From positions 1 to 64,000 of the forward strand of contig JAGTTR010000022.1 in assembly GCA_018223385.1 (NCBI GenBank): DNA of 64,000 nt. Reading direction: 5' to 3'. Positions 27,007 to 35,924 of the stretch are shown here, piece after piece (position 1 is the stretch's first letter; each line of letters starts with the position of its first letter). The position numbers were made by a program, and so were the translations under genes. Below the pieces are notes generated by a model. It was given only the letters and a program-made list of their open reading frames with translations. It did not search any database and was not told the DNA's origin. Origin of the DNA: Oscillospiraceae bacterium Marseille-Q3528. GTDB lineage: Bacteria; Bacillota; Clostridia; Lachnospirales; Lachnospiraceae.

Positions 27007-27369
27007 ATGACAATGACGGTAAAAGAGTGCTATGAAAAAGTGGGATCCGATTATGAGGCTGTGCTGAAACGGCTGGGAAGTGAGGATATGCTGAAGCGCT
27101 TTTCCATTAAATTTCTGGATGATCCGAGTTTTCAGTCTTTGCAGGAGAATCTGAAGGCAGGCAACACCCGGGAAGCATTCCGGGCAGCGCACACGTTGAA
27201 GGGAATCTGCGCGAATCTGGGATTTGACAGACTGTTTGAGACAGACAGAGAACTGACAGAGCTGCTGCGCGGAGGTGACCAGACCGGATGGGAGCCGCTG
27301 TTCGCACGGGTGGAAGCGGATTACAAAGCACTGACAGTGGCCATTCGGGAGCTTGCAGCGGAAAGCTGA
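27007..27369 (+). CDS. Hpt (histidine phosphotransfer) protein
   Basis: The 120-residue all-helical protein contains the Hpt site AAHTLKGICANLGF with H62 as the phosphorylated histidine. It starts 9 bases after the cyclic-di-GMP gene with a GGGGGAGA ribosome binding site; ATG codons at 27007 and 27013 are both possible. Because the neighbour has a receiver but no kinase, and the kinase at 17552 has a receiver but no Hpt, this protein could carry phosphate between them. That link is inference. Confidence 0.88.
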   Translation: MTMTVKECYEKVGSDYEAVLKRLGSEDMLKRFSIKFLDDPSFQSLQENLKAGNTREAFRAAHTLKGICANLGFDRLFETDRELTELLRGGDQTGWEPLFARVEADYKALTVAIRELAAES

Positions 27370-27388
27370 GTATGGAAGGGGCTTTTTT

Positions 27389-30220
27389 ATGCCTGTTGAT
27401 AAGAAAGATAGCAAGAAAAGAAAACATGTCTGTCTGGGCATCCTGGCCCACGTGGATGCGGGAAAAACAACTCTGTCGGAAGCGCTGCTCTACGAGAGCG
27501 GCAGCATCCGCAAACTGGGACGGGTGGATCACCGGGACGCTTTTCTGGATACGGACGCGCTGGAGCGGGAGCGGGGCATCACCATCTTTTCCAAGATGGC
27601 AGAATTTTCTACGGAAGAGATGGACGTGACGCTGCTGGATACGCCGGGGCATGCGGATTTTTCCACGGAGATGGAGCGCACCCTGCGGGTGCTGGACTAT
27701 GCGGTGCTGGTCATCAGCGGCACGGACGGCATCCAGGGGCACACGGAGACGCTGTGGAAGCTGCTGGAGCAGTACCGGATCCCCACGTTTCTGTTCATCA
27801 ATAAGATGGATCGGCCGGGGACGGATGCCAGATCCCTGCTGCTGGAGCTGCGGCACCGGCTCCATGGCGGCTGCATCGACTTCGGACGGCCGGAGGGGGA
27901 CGAGCTCTTTTATGAGGATGCGGCGCTGACGGACGAGGATGTGATGGAGGACTTTTTGCTGACCGGGCGGGTGGAAGATGCGGTCATTGTCCGTCTCATC
28001 CGGGAGCGGAAGATTTTTCCCTGTTATTTCGGATCAGCGCTGAAACTGGAGGGCATCCGGGAGCTGCTGGCGGGACTGGAGGCGTATACAGAAGAGAAAA
28101 CCTATCCGGCAGAGTTTGGTGCCCGGGTGTTCAAGATCGCCCGGGATGAGCAGGGCACAAGACTGACGTATCTGAAGGTCACCGGCGGCAGCCTCCGGGT
28201 GAAAACCATGCTGGAGGGCCGGGACTGGCAGGAGAAGGCTGACCAGCTGCGCATCTATTCCGGTGTCCGGTATACGACGGCGGAGGAGGTGGCTGCGGGC
28301 CGGATCTGTGCGGTCACCGGTCTGTCGTCCACCGTGCCGGGAGAAGGGCTGGGCATCGAGCCGGAGGGGGAAAAGCCCAGACTGACACCGGTCTTGAGCT
28401 ACCAGATCTGTCTGCCGGAGGAGACGGATGTGTACCAGGCCTTTCTGAAATTAAAGCAGCTGTCGGAAGAAGATCCCTCTCTTTCCATTGTGTGGGAAAA
28501 AGAAAGCGGCGAGATCCATGCCCGGGTCATGGGTGAGATCCAGATCGAGGTGCTGCGCAGACTGATTCGGGATCGGTTCGATATGGAAGTGACCTTTGCG
28601 GACGGCAGCATTGTATACCGGGAGACGATCCTGGCCCCGGTGGAGGGCGTGGGCCACTTTGAGCCGCTGCGGCATTATGCGGAGGTGCACCTGCTGCTGG
28701 AGCCGGGAGAACCGGGCAGCGGCCTGACCTTTGCCACAGCCTGCAGCGAGGATGTGCTGGATCTCAACTGGCAGCGGCTCATTCTTACCCATCTGGCGGA
28801 GGTGCCCCACCGGGGCGTGCTCACCGGATCACAGATCACGGACATGAAGATCACCCTGCTGTCGGGGAAAGCCCATCTGAAGCATACCGAGGGCGGGGAT
28901 TTCCGGCAGGCCACGTACCGGGCGGTGCGCCATGGCCTTATGCGGGCCGAGAGCGTGCTGCTGGAGCCGGTGTATGTGTTCCGGCTGGAGGTGCCTGCAG
29001 AGCTGACGGGCCGGGCCATGTCGGATCTGCAGCGGATGAACGGCCAGCTGGACGAGCCGCAGACGGAGGACGACTACACCATCCTCACCGGCAGTGCGCC
29101 GGTGGCTGCCATGCAGGGGTATCCATCCCAAGTGGCTGCCTACGGCAAGGGCCGGGCAAGGCTGTCCCTTCGCCTGAAAGGCTATGAGCCGTGCCACAAT
29201 GCGGAGGAGGTCATTGCCGCTTCCGGGTACGATCCCGAGGCGGATGCAGCGCATCCGGCGGGATCGGTGTTCTGTGCCCATGGGGCCGGATACTATGTGC
29301 CCTGGCAGGAGGTGGCGGAACATATGCACCTGCCCTGGGGATGGCTGCCGGGCCAGAAACGGCCGGAACCCGGCAGTACCGGACGGCCTGCGGGCATGCG
29401 CAGCGGCGGCGGAAACGCCGGGCGGATGGCCGGGGGCTTCGGGGCTGAGGACAAGGAGCTGGAAGAGATCTTCCGGCGCACCTACGGCGAAGACAAACGG
29501 GAACGGACGCGAGCGGCGCGGCTGGTGACGGCGGCGGAGCAGAGTGCATCCCCGGCGAGAGTGACCGGGACAGATGCTGACGGTGAACAGCACAGTGGGA
29601 AGCTGGCTGGTATGGGAAATGCCAATCCGGCAGACAAGCCCGAAGAGTACCTGCTGGTGGACGGCTACAACATCATTTTCTCCTGGGACGAGTTAAAAGA
29701 CCTGGCGAAGGACAGTCTGGACGGCGCCAGGGGGCGGCTCATGGAAATCCTGAGCAACTATCAGGGCATCCGGGGCGGTACGCTGATCCTGGTGTTTGAT
29801 GCTTACCGGGTGGCGGGCGGCCAGGGCTCCATCTCCAAATATCACAACATTTATGTGGTATTTACCAAGGAGGCGGAGACGGCAGACCAGTATATCGAGA
29901 AAACGGTACATGCCATGGGCCGCAAAGCCCGGGTGACGGTGGCCACCTCCGACGGCCTGGAGCAGGTGATCATCCTGGGGCAGGGTGCGGTGCGCATGTC
30001 GGCCCGGATGCTGAAAGAAGAGATTCTGTCGGCATCGGCAGAGCTGCGGGAGCTGTACCGGGAGGTGATCCAGGAGACGACCGTGCGCAGTGGAAGCGGC
30101 CTTTTCGATAAACTTTCCGAAGAAGAGGCACAGGCCGTGCAGGACGCCCGGCTTGGCAGACGGGAGCTGTTTGATGTCGACGAAGATCACAAGATTGTGA
30201 AAAATAACGAAAAAAAGTAA
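27389..30220 (+). CDS. EF-G/TetM-like translation GTPase fused to a Rae1/YacP-like NYN nuclease
   Basis: The 943-residue protein starts with a TetM/EF-G-type GTPase: AHVDAGKTT (G1, 20-28), DTPGHADF (G3, 84), NKMD (G4, 138), then domains II-V like ribosomal-protection proteins. A low-complexity linker (about 680-750) joins it to a NYN domain (about 752-900). There LLVDGYNIIFSW, LVFDAYRV, FTKEAETADQYIEK and VATSDGLEQ match the acidic nuclease site of YacP/Rae1, the ribosome-dependent A-site mRNA endonuclease. The ATG at 27389 follows GGAAGGGG. The product may dock on ribosomes by its GTPase half and cut mRNA. A tetracycline-resistance role is not supported by sequence alone. Confidence 0.9.
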   Translation: MPVDKKDSKKRKHVCLGILAHVDAGKTTLSEALLYESGSIRKLGRVDHRDAFLDTDALERERGITIFSKMAEFSTEEMDVTLLDTPGHADFSTEMERTLRVLDYAVLVISGTDGIQGHTETLWKLLEQYRIPTFLFINKMDRPGTDARSLLLELRHRLHGGCIDFGRPEGDELFYEDAALTDEDVMEDFLLTGRVEDAVIVRLIRERKIFPCYFGSALKLEGIRELLAGLEAYTEEKTYPAEFGARVFKIARDEQGTRLTYLKVTGGSLRVKTMLEGRDWQEKADQLRIYSGVRYTTAEEVAAGRICAVTGLSSTVPGEGLGIEPEGEKPRLTPVLSYQICLPEETDVYQAFLKLKQLSEEDPSLSIVWEKESGEIHARVMGEIQIEVLRRLIRDRFDMEVTFADGSIVYRETILAPVEGVGHFEPLRHYAEVHLLLEPGEPGSGLTFATACSEDVLDLNWQRLILTHLAEVPHRGVLTGSQITDMKITLLSGKAHLKHTEGGDFRQATYRAVRHGLMRAESVLLEPVYVFRLEVPAELTGRAMSDLQRMNGQLDEPQTEDDYTILTGSAPVAAMQGYPSQVAAYGKGRARLSLRLKGYEPCHNAEEVIAASGYDPEADAAHPAGSVFCAHGAGYYVPWQEVAEHMHLPWGWLPGQKRPEPGSTGRPAGMRSGGGNAGRMAGGFGAEDKELEEIFRRTYGEDKRERTRAARLVTAAEQSASPARVTGTDADGEQHSGKLAGMGNANPADKPEEYLLVDGYNIIFSWDELKDLAKDSLDGARGRLMEILSNYQGIRGGTLILVFDAYRVAGGQGSISKYHNIYVVFTKEAETADQYIEKTVHAMGRKARVTVATSDGLEQVIILGQGAVRMSARMLKEEILSASAELRELYREVIQETTVRSGSGLFDKLSEEEAQAVQDARLGRRELFDVDEDHKIVKNNEKK

Positions 30221-30337
30221 AAAAAGTATAAAATTTTTCCATATATTTCCACTGGCATTTTTGAGAAAAAAGTGATAAAACATAGGTAACACAAAAAGAA
30301 ATGCAGTGAATGGGATACACTGCGGTGGATTTTTTCA

Positions 30338-30580
30338 TGACAGAGAGCCGTCGGTCGGTGCGAGACGGAATGAAGCCCACAGCAGCATCACCCTGGAGCA
30401 TCCCGCTGAAACAGATCTTCGGATCGGCAGTAGGAGGGGACGGATTCTCACCGTTACAGGAGACGCTGTTGGCATGCGACAGCAGATAAGAGACCGGGAA
30501 GTTCCGGTAAGCAGAGTGGTACCACGGAAGAATGACTTTCGCCCCTGCAGTCTTTGTACAAGGACTGCGGGGGTTTTTTG
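30338..30580 (+). promoter_or_regulatory. T-box leader controlling cstA
   Basis: The leader has the T-box core AGAGTGGTACCACGG at 30513-30527, which pairs with the acceptor end of uncharged tRNA, and a terminator at 30541-30579 that it competes with. Upstream lies a Stem I region with an AGAGAG motif (30342-30347) and CCCTGGAGC. The triplet ATC at 30387-30389, just before ACCCTGGAG, is a candidate isoleucine specifier; this reading was made by eye and is uncertain. Uncharged tRNA would turn on cstA. Confidence 0.85.
30541..30579 (+). terminator. T-box-controlled terminator
   Basis: GCCCCTGCAGTC (30541-30552) pairs with GACTGCGGGGG (30563-30573) and is followed by TTTTTT. It is the attenuator of the T-box leader. 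Confidence 0.85.
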
Positions 30581-30668
30581 ATTTTTCAGATGGTAATTTT
30601 TCCGCAGCAGCATTGTTTTTGTGAAAATACTTTCCACCCGTGTGGAAATCAGAAAAGAGGAGTTACAT

Positions 30669-32366
30669 ATGAATGGAATCACAATGATGGTTATCGCCAT
30701 CGTCGTTCTGGGAGGCGCCTATCTGTTATACGGCCGTTATCTGGAACGGAAATGGGGCATTGACCCCAACGCAAAAACGCCCGCTTATGAAATGGAGGAC
30801 GGTGTAGACTATGTACCGGCAGACACCAATGTGGTATTTGGTCATCAGTTCGCATCTATTGCCGGTGCAGGCCCGATCAACGGCCCCATCCAGGCTGCCA
30901 TGTTCGGCTGGCTGCCGGTACTGCTGTGGGTTCTGGTGGGCGGCGTGTTCTTCGGTGCTGTGCAGGATTTTGCATCCATGTACGCATCGGTGAAAAATAA
31001 AGGACGTACCATCGGTTACATTATCGAGGAGTACATTGGCAAGTTGGGCAAAAAACTGTTCCTTCTGTTCTGCTGGCTGTTCTGCATCCTTGTCGTTGCC
31101 GCTTTCGCAGACGTGGTAGCCGGTACCTTCAATGGCTTTGCCACAGATGCTGCCGGTGCTGTGACAACAGTAAAAGCCAACGGTGCCGTGGCAACCACCT
31201 CCATGCTGTTTATCGTAGAGGCAGTGATCCTTGGAATGATTTTAAAACATGCCCGTCTGAATAAATGGGTGAACACCGCCATCGCCATCCTGATGCTGGT
31301 GGCAGCTGTTGCCATCGGACTGAACTGCCCGGTTTATCTCACAAGAACCACCTGGCATATCATTATTTTTGCCTATGTTCTTGTGGCCTGTGTAACGCCG
31401 GTATGGGCACTGCTCCAGCCAAGAGATTACCTGAACAGTTACCTGCTGATCTTCATGATCGTGGGTGCCATTGTCGGTGTGTTCGTATCCAATCCGTCCT
31501 GTAACCTGGAAGCTTTCACCGGATTCAACGTGGATGGGCAGTACCTGTTCCCGATCCTGTTTGTTACCATTGCCTGCGGTGCCGTTTCCGGCTTCCACTC
31601 GCTGGTATCCTCCGGAACCGCATCCAAGCAGATCAAGAGTGAGCGCAACATGCTGCCGGTATCCTATGGTGCGATGCTGATGGAAAGTATGCTGGCTGTC
31701 CTGGCACTGATCGCAGTCGCATCCTTCGCGAAGGGAGAGGCAGCAGCCCAGGGCCTGACCACACAGCCGCAGATTTTCGCAGGCGCCATTGCAAACTTCC
31801 TGACAGCTGCAGGCCTGCCTTATGATCTGGTATTTACCCTGATCAATCTGGCTGTATCCGCTTTCGCCCTGACATCCCTGGACTCCGTTGCCCGGATCGG
31901 CCGTCTGTCCTTCCAGGAGTTCTTTGTGGAGGACGGTATGGATGAGGGCAACATGAGCCCGTTCCTGAAAGTAGTTACCAACAAATACTTTGCAACCATC
32001 CTGACACTGGTGCTTTCCTATCTGCTGGCAAAGGTCGGTTATGCGGAAATCTGGCCGCTGTTTGGTTCTGCCAACCAGCTGCTGTCTGTTCTGGCACTGG
32101 TTGCCTGTGCTGTATTTTTAAAGAAAACCAACCGGCAGGGCGCAATGCTCTGGTTCCCCATGGTCTTCATGATGGGTGTGACCTTTACCGCCCTGAGCAT
32201 GACCATTGTCAAACTGAGCAAAGCATTTGTGACTACAGGATTAACCCTTGGAACAACCCTGCAGCTGATCTTTGCAGTCCTGCTGCTCATCCTTGGTGTC
32301 ATCGTAGCTGTACAGGGCATCCGCAAACTGGCAGAGAAAACTGAAAAAACCGCGAAGGTAGCGTAA
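30669..32366 (+). CDS. cstA: CstA-family peptide/pyruvate transporter
   Basis: The 565-residue integral membrane protein belongs to the carbon starvation protein A family, with about 14-16 TM helices. Family stretches are HQFASIAGAGPINGPIQAA (near 60), GAVQDFASMYASVKNKGRT, and LDSVARIGRLSFQEFF. Members import peptides or pyruvate. The ATG at 30669 follows AGAGGAGTTACAT. The T-box leader just upstream ties its expression to shortage of one amino acid, which favours a peptide or amino-acid feeding role here. Confidence 0.93.
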   Translation: MNGITMMVIAIVVLGGAYLLYGRYLERKWGIDPNAKTPAYEMEDGVDYVPADTNVVFGHQFASIAGAGPINGPIQAAMFGWLPVLLWVLVGGVFFGAVQDFASMYASVKNKGRTIGYIIEEYIGKLGKKLFLLFCWLFCILVVAAFADVVAGTFNGFATDAAGAVTTVKANGAVATTSMLFIVEAVILGMILKHARLNKWVNTAIAILMLVAAVAIGLNCPVYLTRTTWHIIIFAYVLVACVTPVWALLQPRDYLNSYLLIFMIVGAIVGVFVSNPSCNLEAFTGFNVDGQYLFPILFVTIACGAVSGFHSLVSSGTASKQIKSERNMLPVSYGAMLMESMLAVLALIAVASFAKGEAAAQGLTTQPQIFAGAIANFLTAAGLPYDLVFTLINLAVSAFALTSLDSVARIGRLSFQEFFVEDGMDEGNMSPFLKVVTNKYFATILTLVLSYLLAKVGYAEIWPLFGSANQLLSVLALVACAVFLKKTNRQGAMLWFPMVFMMGVTFTALSMTIVKLSKAFVTTGLTLGTTLQLIFAVLLLILGVIVAVQGIRKLAEKTEKTAKVA

Positions 32367-32379
32367 AGCTTCGCGCCTC

Positions 32380-32427
32380 ACCCCCGGAGGGATCCCATAT
32401 TGGGCTCCCTTTCGGGGGATATTTTTT
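32380..32427 (+). terminator. Terminator of cstA
   Basis: A long stem (CCCCCGGAGGGATCCCA with TGGGCTCCCTTTCGGGGG, a few mismatches) spans 32381-32418 and is followed by ATATTTTTT. Confidence 0.85.
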
Positions 32428-32432
32428 GTGCG

Positions 32433-32461
32433 TTGACAGATTTTCCCGACTGGTCTATGAT
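32433..32461 (+). promoter_or_regulatory. Promoter of greA
   Basis: TTGACA (32433-32438) and TATGAT (32456-32461) are 17 bases apart, immediately after the cstA terminator. Confidence 0.8.
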
Positions 32462-32501
32462 AGCAACATGATGAAAAATCAAACAGAAATGGGGCAGTGA
32501 T

Positions 32502-33005
32502 ATGCGGGATCAGTTGACGAAAAATGATATCAAAAAAATAGAAGAAGAGATCGAATACCGGAAACTGGTGGTGCGAAAGGAAGCCATTGAGGCGGTGAAG
32601 GAAGCCAGAGCCCAAGGGGATCTGAGTGAAAACTTTGAGTATTATGCGGCGAAGAAGGACAAGAATAAAAATGAGAGCCGGATCCGCTATCTGGAGCGGA
32701 TGCTCCGCACCGCGGTGGTGGTCTCTGACGAGTCCAAAGAAGATGAAGTGGGCATCAACAACACGGTGACCCTTTATATGGAAGAGGACGATGAGACAGA
32801 AACTTACAAGCTGGTGACCAGTATCCGGGGCAATTCCCTGGAAGGAAAGATCAGCACCGAGTCCCCGCTGGGTAAGGCCATCCTTGGGAAAAAGCAGGGG
32901 GATCGGGTGCTGGTAAAGGTCAACGACAATTACGGCTATTATGTGGTGATCAAAGCCATTGATAAAAGCACCAACGATGCGGAAGACGATATCCGTAAAT
33001 TCTGA
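32502..33005 (+). CDS. greA: GreA/GreB-type transcript cleavage factor
   Basis: The 167-residue protein has an N-terminal coiled coil (1-75) with the family signature ARAQGDLSENFEYYAAK near residues 35-51, whose acidic tip enters the polymerase secondary channel. A C-terminal FKBP-like domain follows (SPLGKAILGKKQGDRVLVKV). Gre factors rescue backtracked RNA polymerase. It has its own promoter (32433) and a GGGGCAGTGAT ribosome binding site. The M28 peptidase gene starts 23 bases downstream and may be co-transcribed. Confidence 0.9.
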   Translation: MRDQLTKNDIKKIEEEIEYRKLVVRKEAIEAVKEARAQGDLSENFEYYAAKKDKNKNESRIRYLERMLRTAVVVSDESKEDEVGINNTVTLYMEEDDETETYKLVTSIRGNSLEGKISTESPLGKAILGKKQGDRVLVKVNDNYGYYVVIKAIDKSTNDAEDDIRKF

Positions 33006-33028
33006 CAAAAAGGAGGCGCCAATCGGCA

Positions 33029-35221
33029 ATGGAAAAGACAGAAGAGAATTATTTGGAGGCGCTGGATATCGGATATTCTTATAACCTGGCAAAAAAGCTG
33101 GAGGAATTTCGAAGCAACCCTGCCCTGGGCTACCGGACGGCCGGTTCCGCAGCAGAGCGGCAGGCCGGACAATTCCTGGCCAGGGAAATGGAGCGCATCG
33201 GCTTTTCGGACGTGTCCTGTGACCGCATCGACGTGGATGCCTGGGAGTTTGAACGGGCGGAACTGACGGTGGAGGAAGCGGGCCGGGCGCCCCATCATTT
33301 TCAGCTGGGGGCCTACCAGACCCATTTTGTCACCGACGGGCCGGAGATATTTTCGCTGGTGGACGTGGGCAGGGGAACGGCTGCGGACTATGAAGGGCTG
33401 GATGTGACGGGCAAGCTGGTGCTGGTCAGCATCAACCAGCGGGAGGAATGGTGGATCAACTACCCGGTGTATCAGGCGAAATGCAAAGGTGCCCGGGCGC
33501 TGATCGCTGTTCAGGACGGCGGTTACGGCGATGTGGACGAGAAAGCGCTGAATGCCCAGGATATCGCGGGCCCGGAGGATGCACCGGCGTTCTCCATTTC
33601 CCGGGCGGATGCGGCAGTGCTGAAACGGCTCATGCACGGGGAGAAGGAGATCACCGTACAGTTTGACGCGGTGTCCCGGATCCGGCGGGATGCCCATACC
33701 TGCAACATTGTGGGACGGCTGCCGGGGCGGCACAAAGACCGTTATCTCATGCTGTCGGCCCATTATGATTCCTATTTTGACGGATTCCAGGATGACAATA
33801 CCGCCATTTCCATGATGCTGGAGATCGGCCGGGCTTTGAAAGAAAGCGGCTACGAGCCGGAAAATACCATTCTGTTCTGTGCCATGGCGTCAGAGGAATG
33901 GGGCGTGTGCGACTCCAAGTACGACTGGTCAACAGGGGCTTATGAAGAAGTGTTCCGGGTGCATCCCGAGTGGCGGGGCAAGGTTATCGCGGATTTCAAC
34001 TTTGAGCTTCCGGCACTCATGCACAAGGCCCAGGATGCCATCCACAGCACCCATGAGTACCGAGCGTTTCTGGAAACCTTTTTAAAGAAACTGCCGGTGT
34101 CAGCGGCGTGCTATCCGGAGGGCATCTGCGTCAGCACTCCCATTGAGACCTGGTCGGATGATTTTTCCATTGCGATCTCCGGTATCCCGTCCATGGTCAA
34201 CAATTTTTCGGACGGCAGCTTCATGGAGACCCACTATCATTCCCAGTTCGACAATGACGAATTTTATGACGAGAAGGTATACCGGTTCCACCATGAGCTG
34301 TACGGGCTGCTGCTCATGCGCATGGATCGGCTGGCGGTGGCACCGCTGAACTTCGGGGAGCTGTTTGCCCGGGTGCGGCAGTCGCTGGACAGGGAGCAGA
34401 CAAAAGCGTATGGACTTCCGGTGCAGGCGCTGGCGGATCTGCTGGAGGAGGGCGAGCTGCAGGGGCGGCTTGTCTATGCGAAAATCTGTGAGATCAATGC
34501 CTGGTATGACAGGCTTCTGCGGGAAGGCAACCGGCAGGAGGCAGAAGAACTTTTCCAGGCCGTGAGGGAGATGGAGCAGACTCTTCTGGCGCTGTTCTAT
34601 CAGGAGCAGAGCGAGCTGGTGACACTGAGCTGGCATGATGATGTGCTCTTTCCCCAGGAAACCGCCCAGAACAACCTGCGCTGCCTGGAGGCGGCGTTGG
34701 ATGCCCTGCGGGAGGCCCAGAAAGCCGCAGAACCCAATCAGGTGGCGAATGAGCAGGCCGGAGTAGGAGACGCAGAACAGGTGACCGGTGTGCAAGTTTA
34801 TATCCGTAAAGCTCTGGAAGCACTTTATGAGATCGACAACAACCGCTATGCGTTTCAGTTCGATGAGGAGGTATACCGGCATTTCACAGACTATGTGCTC
34901 TCCCAGCCGGAGAGCCGGACGAAGTGGGGTACCGGGCGGATCCGTGACCACGAGAACCTGTATGCGCTGGTGCGCAGTCTGATGACGGAGCTGGCAGAGA
35001 CATCATCCGACGACAGCGCCAGTCGTGGCGAGGGCGAATCCGATGCGGTGATGCGGTCTGTGCATGCCACGGAGCAGGAGGCAGCCCGCCAGCAGCGCTT
35101 GAAAGAGGCACGCACTTGGCTGGAACAGGCGAAGCTGCGCCAGATCGCCTGCTGCCGGAGAGATCTGGAAGGAATGCAGAAAACGGTGCAGGAAATGATC
35201 GCAAAGCTGCAGACGCTCTGA
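33029..35221 (+). CDS. M28-family zinc aminopeptidase with long helical C-terminal extension
   Basis: The 730-residue protein has an N-terminal M28 peptidase unit with a PA insert. Zinc-site motifs are LSAHYDSYFDGFQDDNTA (near 250), CAMASEEWGV (near 290) and further ligands before HSQFDNDEFYD (near 410). The extra 300 residues at the C-terminus are mostly charged helix, with much Glu, Gln and Arg, and no recognised domain. No signal peptide is seen, so it is probably cytoplasmic. The ATG follows AAAAAGGAGGCGCC. It probably removes N-terminal amino acids from peptides. The large tail is unusual for M28 enzymes. Confidence 0.85.
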   Translation: MEKTEENYLEALDIGYSYNLAKKLEEFRSNPALGYRTAGSAAERQAGQFLAREMERIGFSDVSCDRIDVDAWEFERAELTVEEAGRAPHHFQLGAYQTHFVTDGPEIFSLVDVGRGTAADYEGLDVTGKLVLVSINQREEWWINYPVYQAKCKGARALIAVQDGGYGDVDEKALNAQDIAGPEDAPAFSISRADAAVLKRLMHGEKEITVQFDAVSRIRRDAHTCNIVGRLPGRHKDRYLMLSAHYDSYFDGFQDDNTAISMMLEIGRALKESGYEPENTILFCAMASEEWGVCDSKYDWSTGAYEEVFRVHPEWRGKVIADFNFELPALMHKAQDAIHSTHEYRAFLETFLKKLPVSAACYPEGICVSTPIETWSDDFSIAISGIPSMVNNFSDGSFMETHYHSQFDNDEFYDEKVYRFHHELYGLLLMRMDRLAVAPLNFGELFARVRQSLDREQTKAYGLPVQALADLLEEGELQGRLVYAKICEINAWYDRLLREGNRQEAEELFQAVREMEQTLLALFYQEQSELVTLSWHDDVLFPQETAQNNLRCLEAALDALREAQKAAEPNQVANEQAGVGDAEQVTGVQVYIRKALEALYEIDNNRYAFQFDEEVYRHFTDYVLSQPESRTKWGTGRIRDHENLYALVRSLMTELAETSSDDSASRGEGESDAVMRSVHATEQEAARQQRLKEARTWLEQAKLRQIACCRRDLEGMQKTVQEMIAKLQTL

Positions 35222-35264
35222 TGCGGGGCACACGAAAACAAAAAGGATAAGAGGAACACATACG

Positions 35265-35909
35265 ATGGAATCAGATCGTTTATATCAGGTAAAAAAAGAA
35301 GACTTTGGAAAGCTGGAGCAGCTTCTGACCCGCTGTTTTATCGAGGATCCGCTGTATTGTCAGCTGATCCCGGATCATCAGATGCGGGAAAAACTGCTGC
35401 CGGAGCTGTTTGACTGTGACCTGACGGAATTTTACGAAAACTGCGAGATTTTCGCGGACAGTGAAGAGATGAGAGGCATCTTGGTCGTGTCGGATGAGGC
35501 GGAGCCCTACAATATTTTCAAATATTTTCTGACGGAGGCCCAGGCCTCCCTGCGGACGGATGGATTTCTCATCAGGGAGGATCCGTCCCTGAAAACCTTC
35601 TGGAACTTTTTTGTGGGGCGGGATTATCTGAACTCCCGGTGGACAGCCCAGCTGCATCAGCAGCAGCGGCTGCACATCATTTATCTGGCGGTGGATCCGA
35701 AGGCCCAGCATCACGGCGTGGCCGATCTGCTGCTGCATGAGGTGATCCGTTATTCCGAGGAAAACCGCATGATGATCTCGCTGGAGACACACAACGAGAA
35801 AAATGTGGCCATGTATGAGCATTTTGGTTTTAAGGTATTTGGAATCGTGGAAAAACATTTTCCGCTGAAACAGTATTGCCTGATCCGGGAAATTCAGGCA
35901 GAGGTCTGA
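35265..35909 (+). CDS. GNAT-family N-acetyltransferase
   Basis: The 214-residue protein has a GNAT fold in its C-terminal half: LHIIYLAVDPKAQHHGVADL (acetyl-CoA loop QHHGVA) and NEKNVAMYEHFGFKVFGIVE (motif B). The first 110 residues are more divergent. The start follows AGAGGAACACATACG. It lies 15 bases before a patatin-like gene, so the two form a unit. The substrate is unknown. Confidence 0.85.
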   Translation: MESDRLYQVKKEDFGKLEQLLTRCFIEDPLYCQLIPDHQMREKLLPELFDCDLTEFYENCEIFADSEEMRGILVVSDEAEPYNIFKYFLTEAQASLRTDGFLIREDPSLKTFWNFFVGRDYLNSRWTAQLHQQQRLHIIYLAVDPKAQHHGVADLLLHEVIRYSEENRMMISLETHNEKNVAMYEHFGFKVFGIVEKHFPLKQYCLIREIQAEV

Positions 35910-35924
35910 GAGGAGGACACAAGC

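Noticed and set aside
27389..30220. Tetracycline resistance gene of the tet(M) type
   Set aside because: The GTPase half is related, but the NYN fusion, diverged domain IV-V and chromosomal setting argue for a housekeeping ribosome factor; resistance cannot be claimed.
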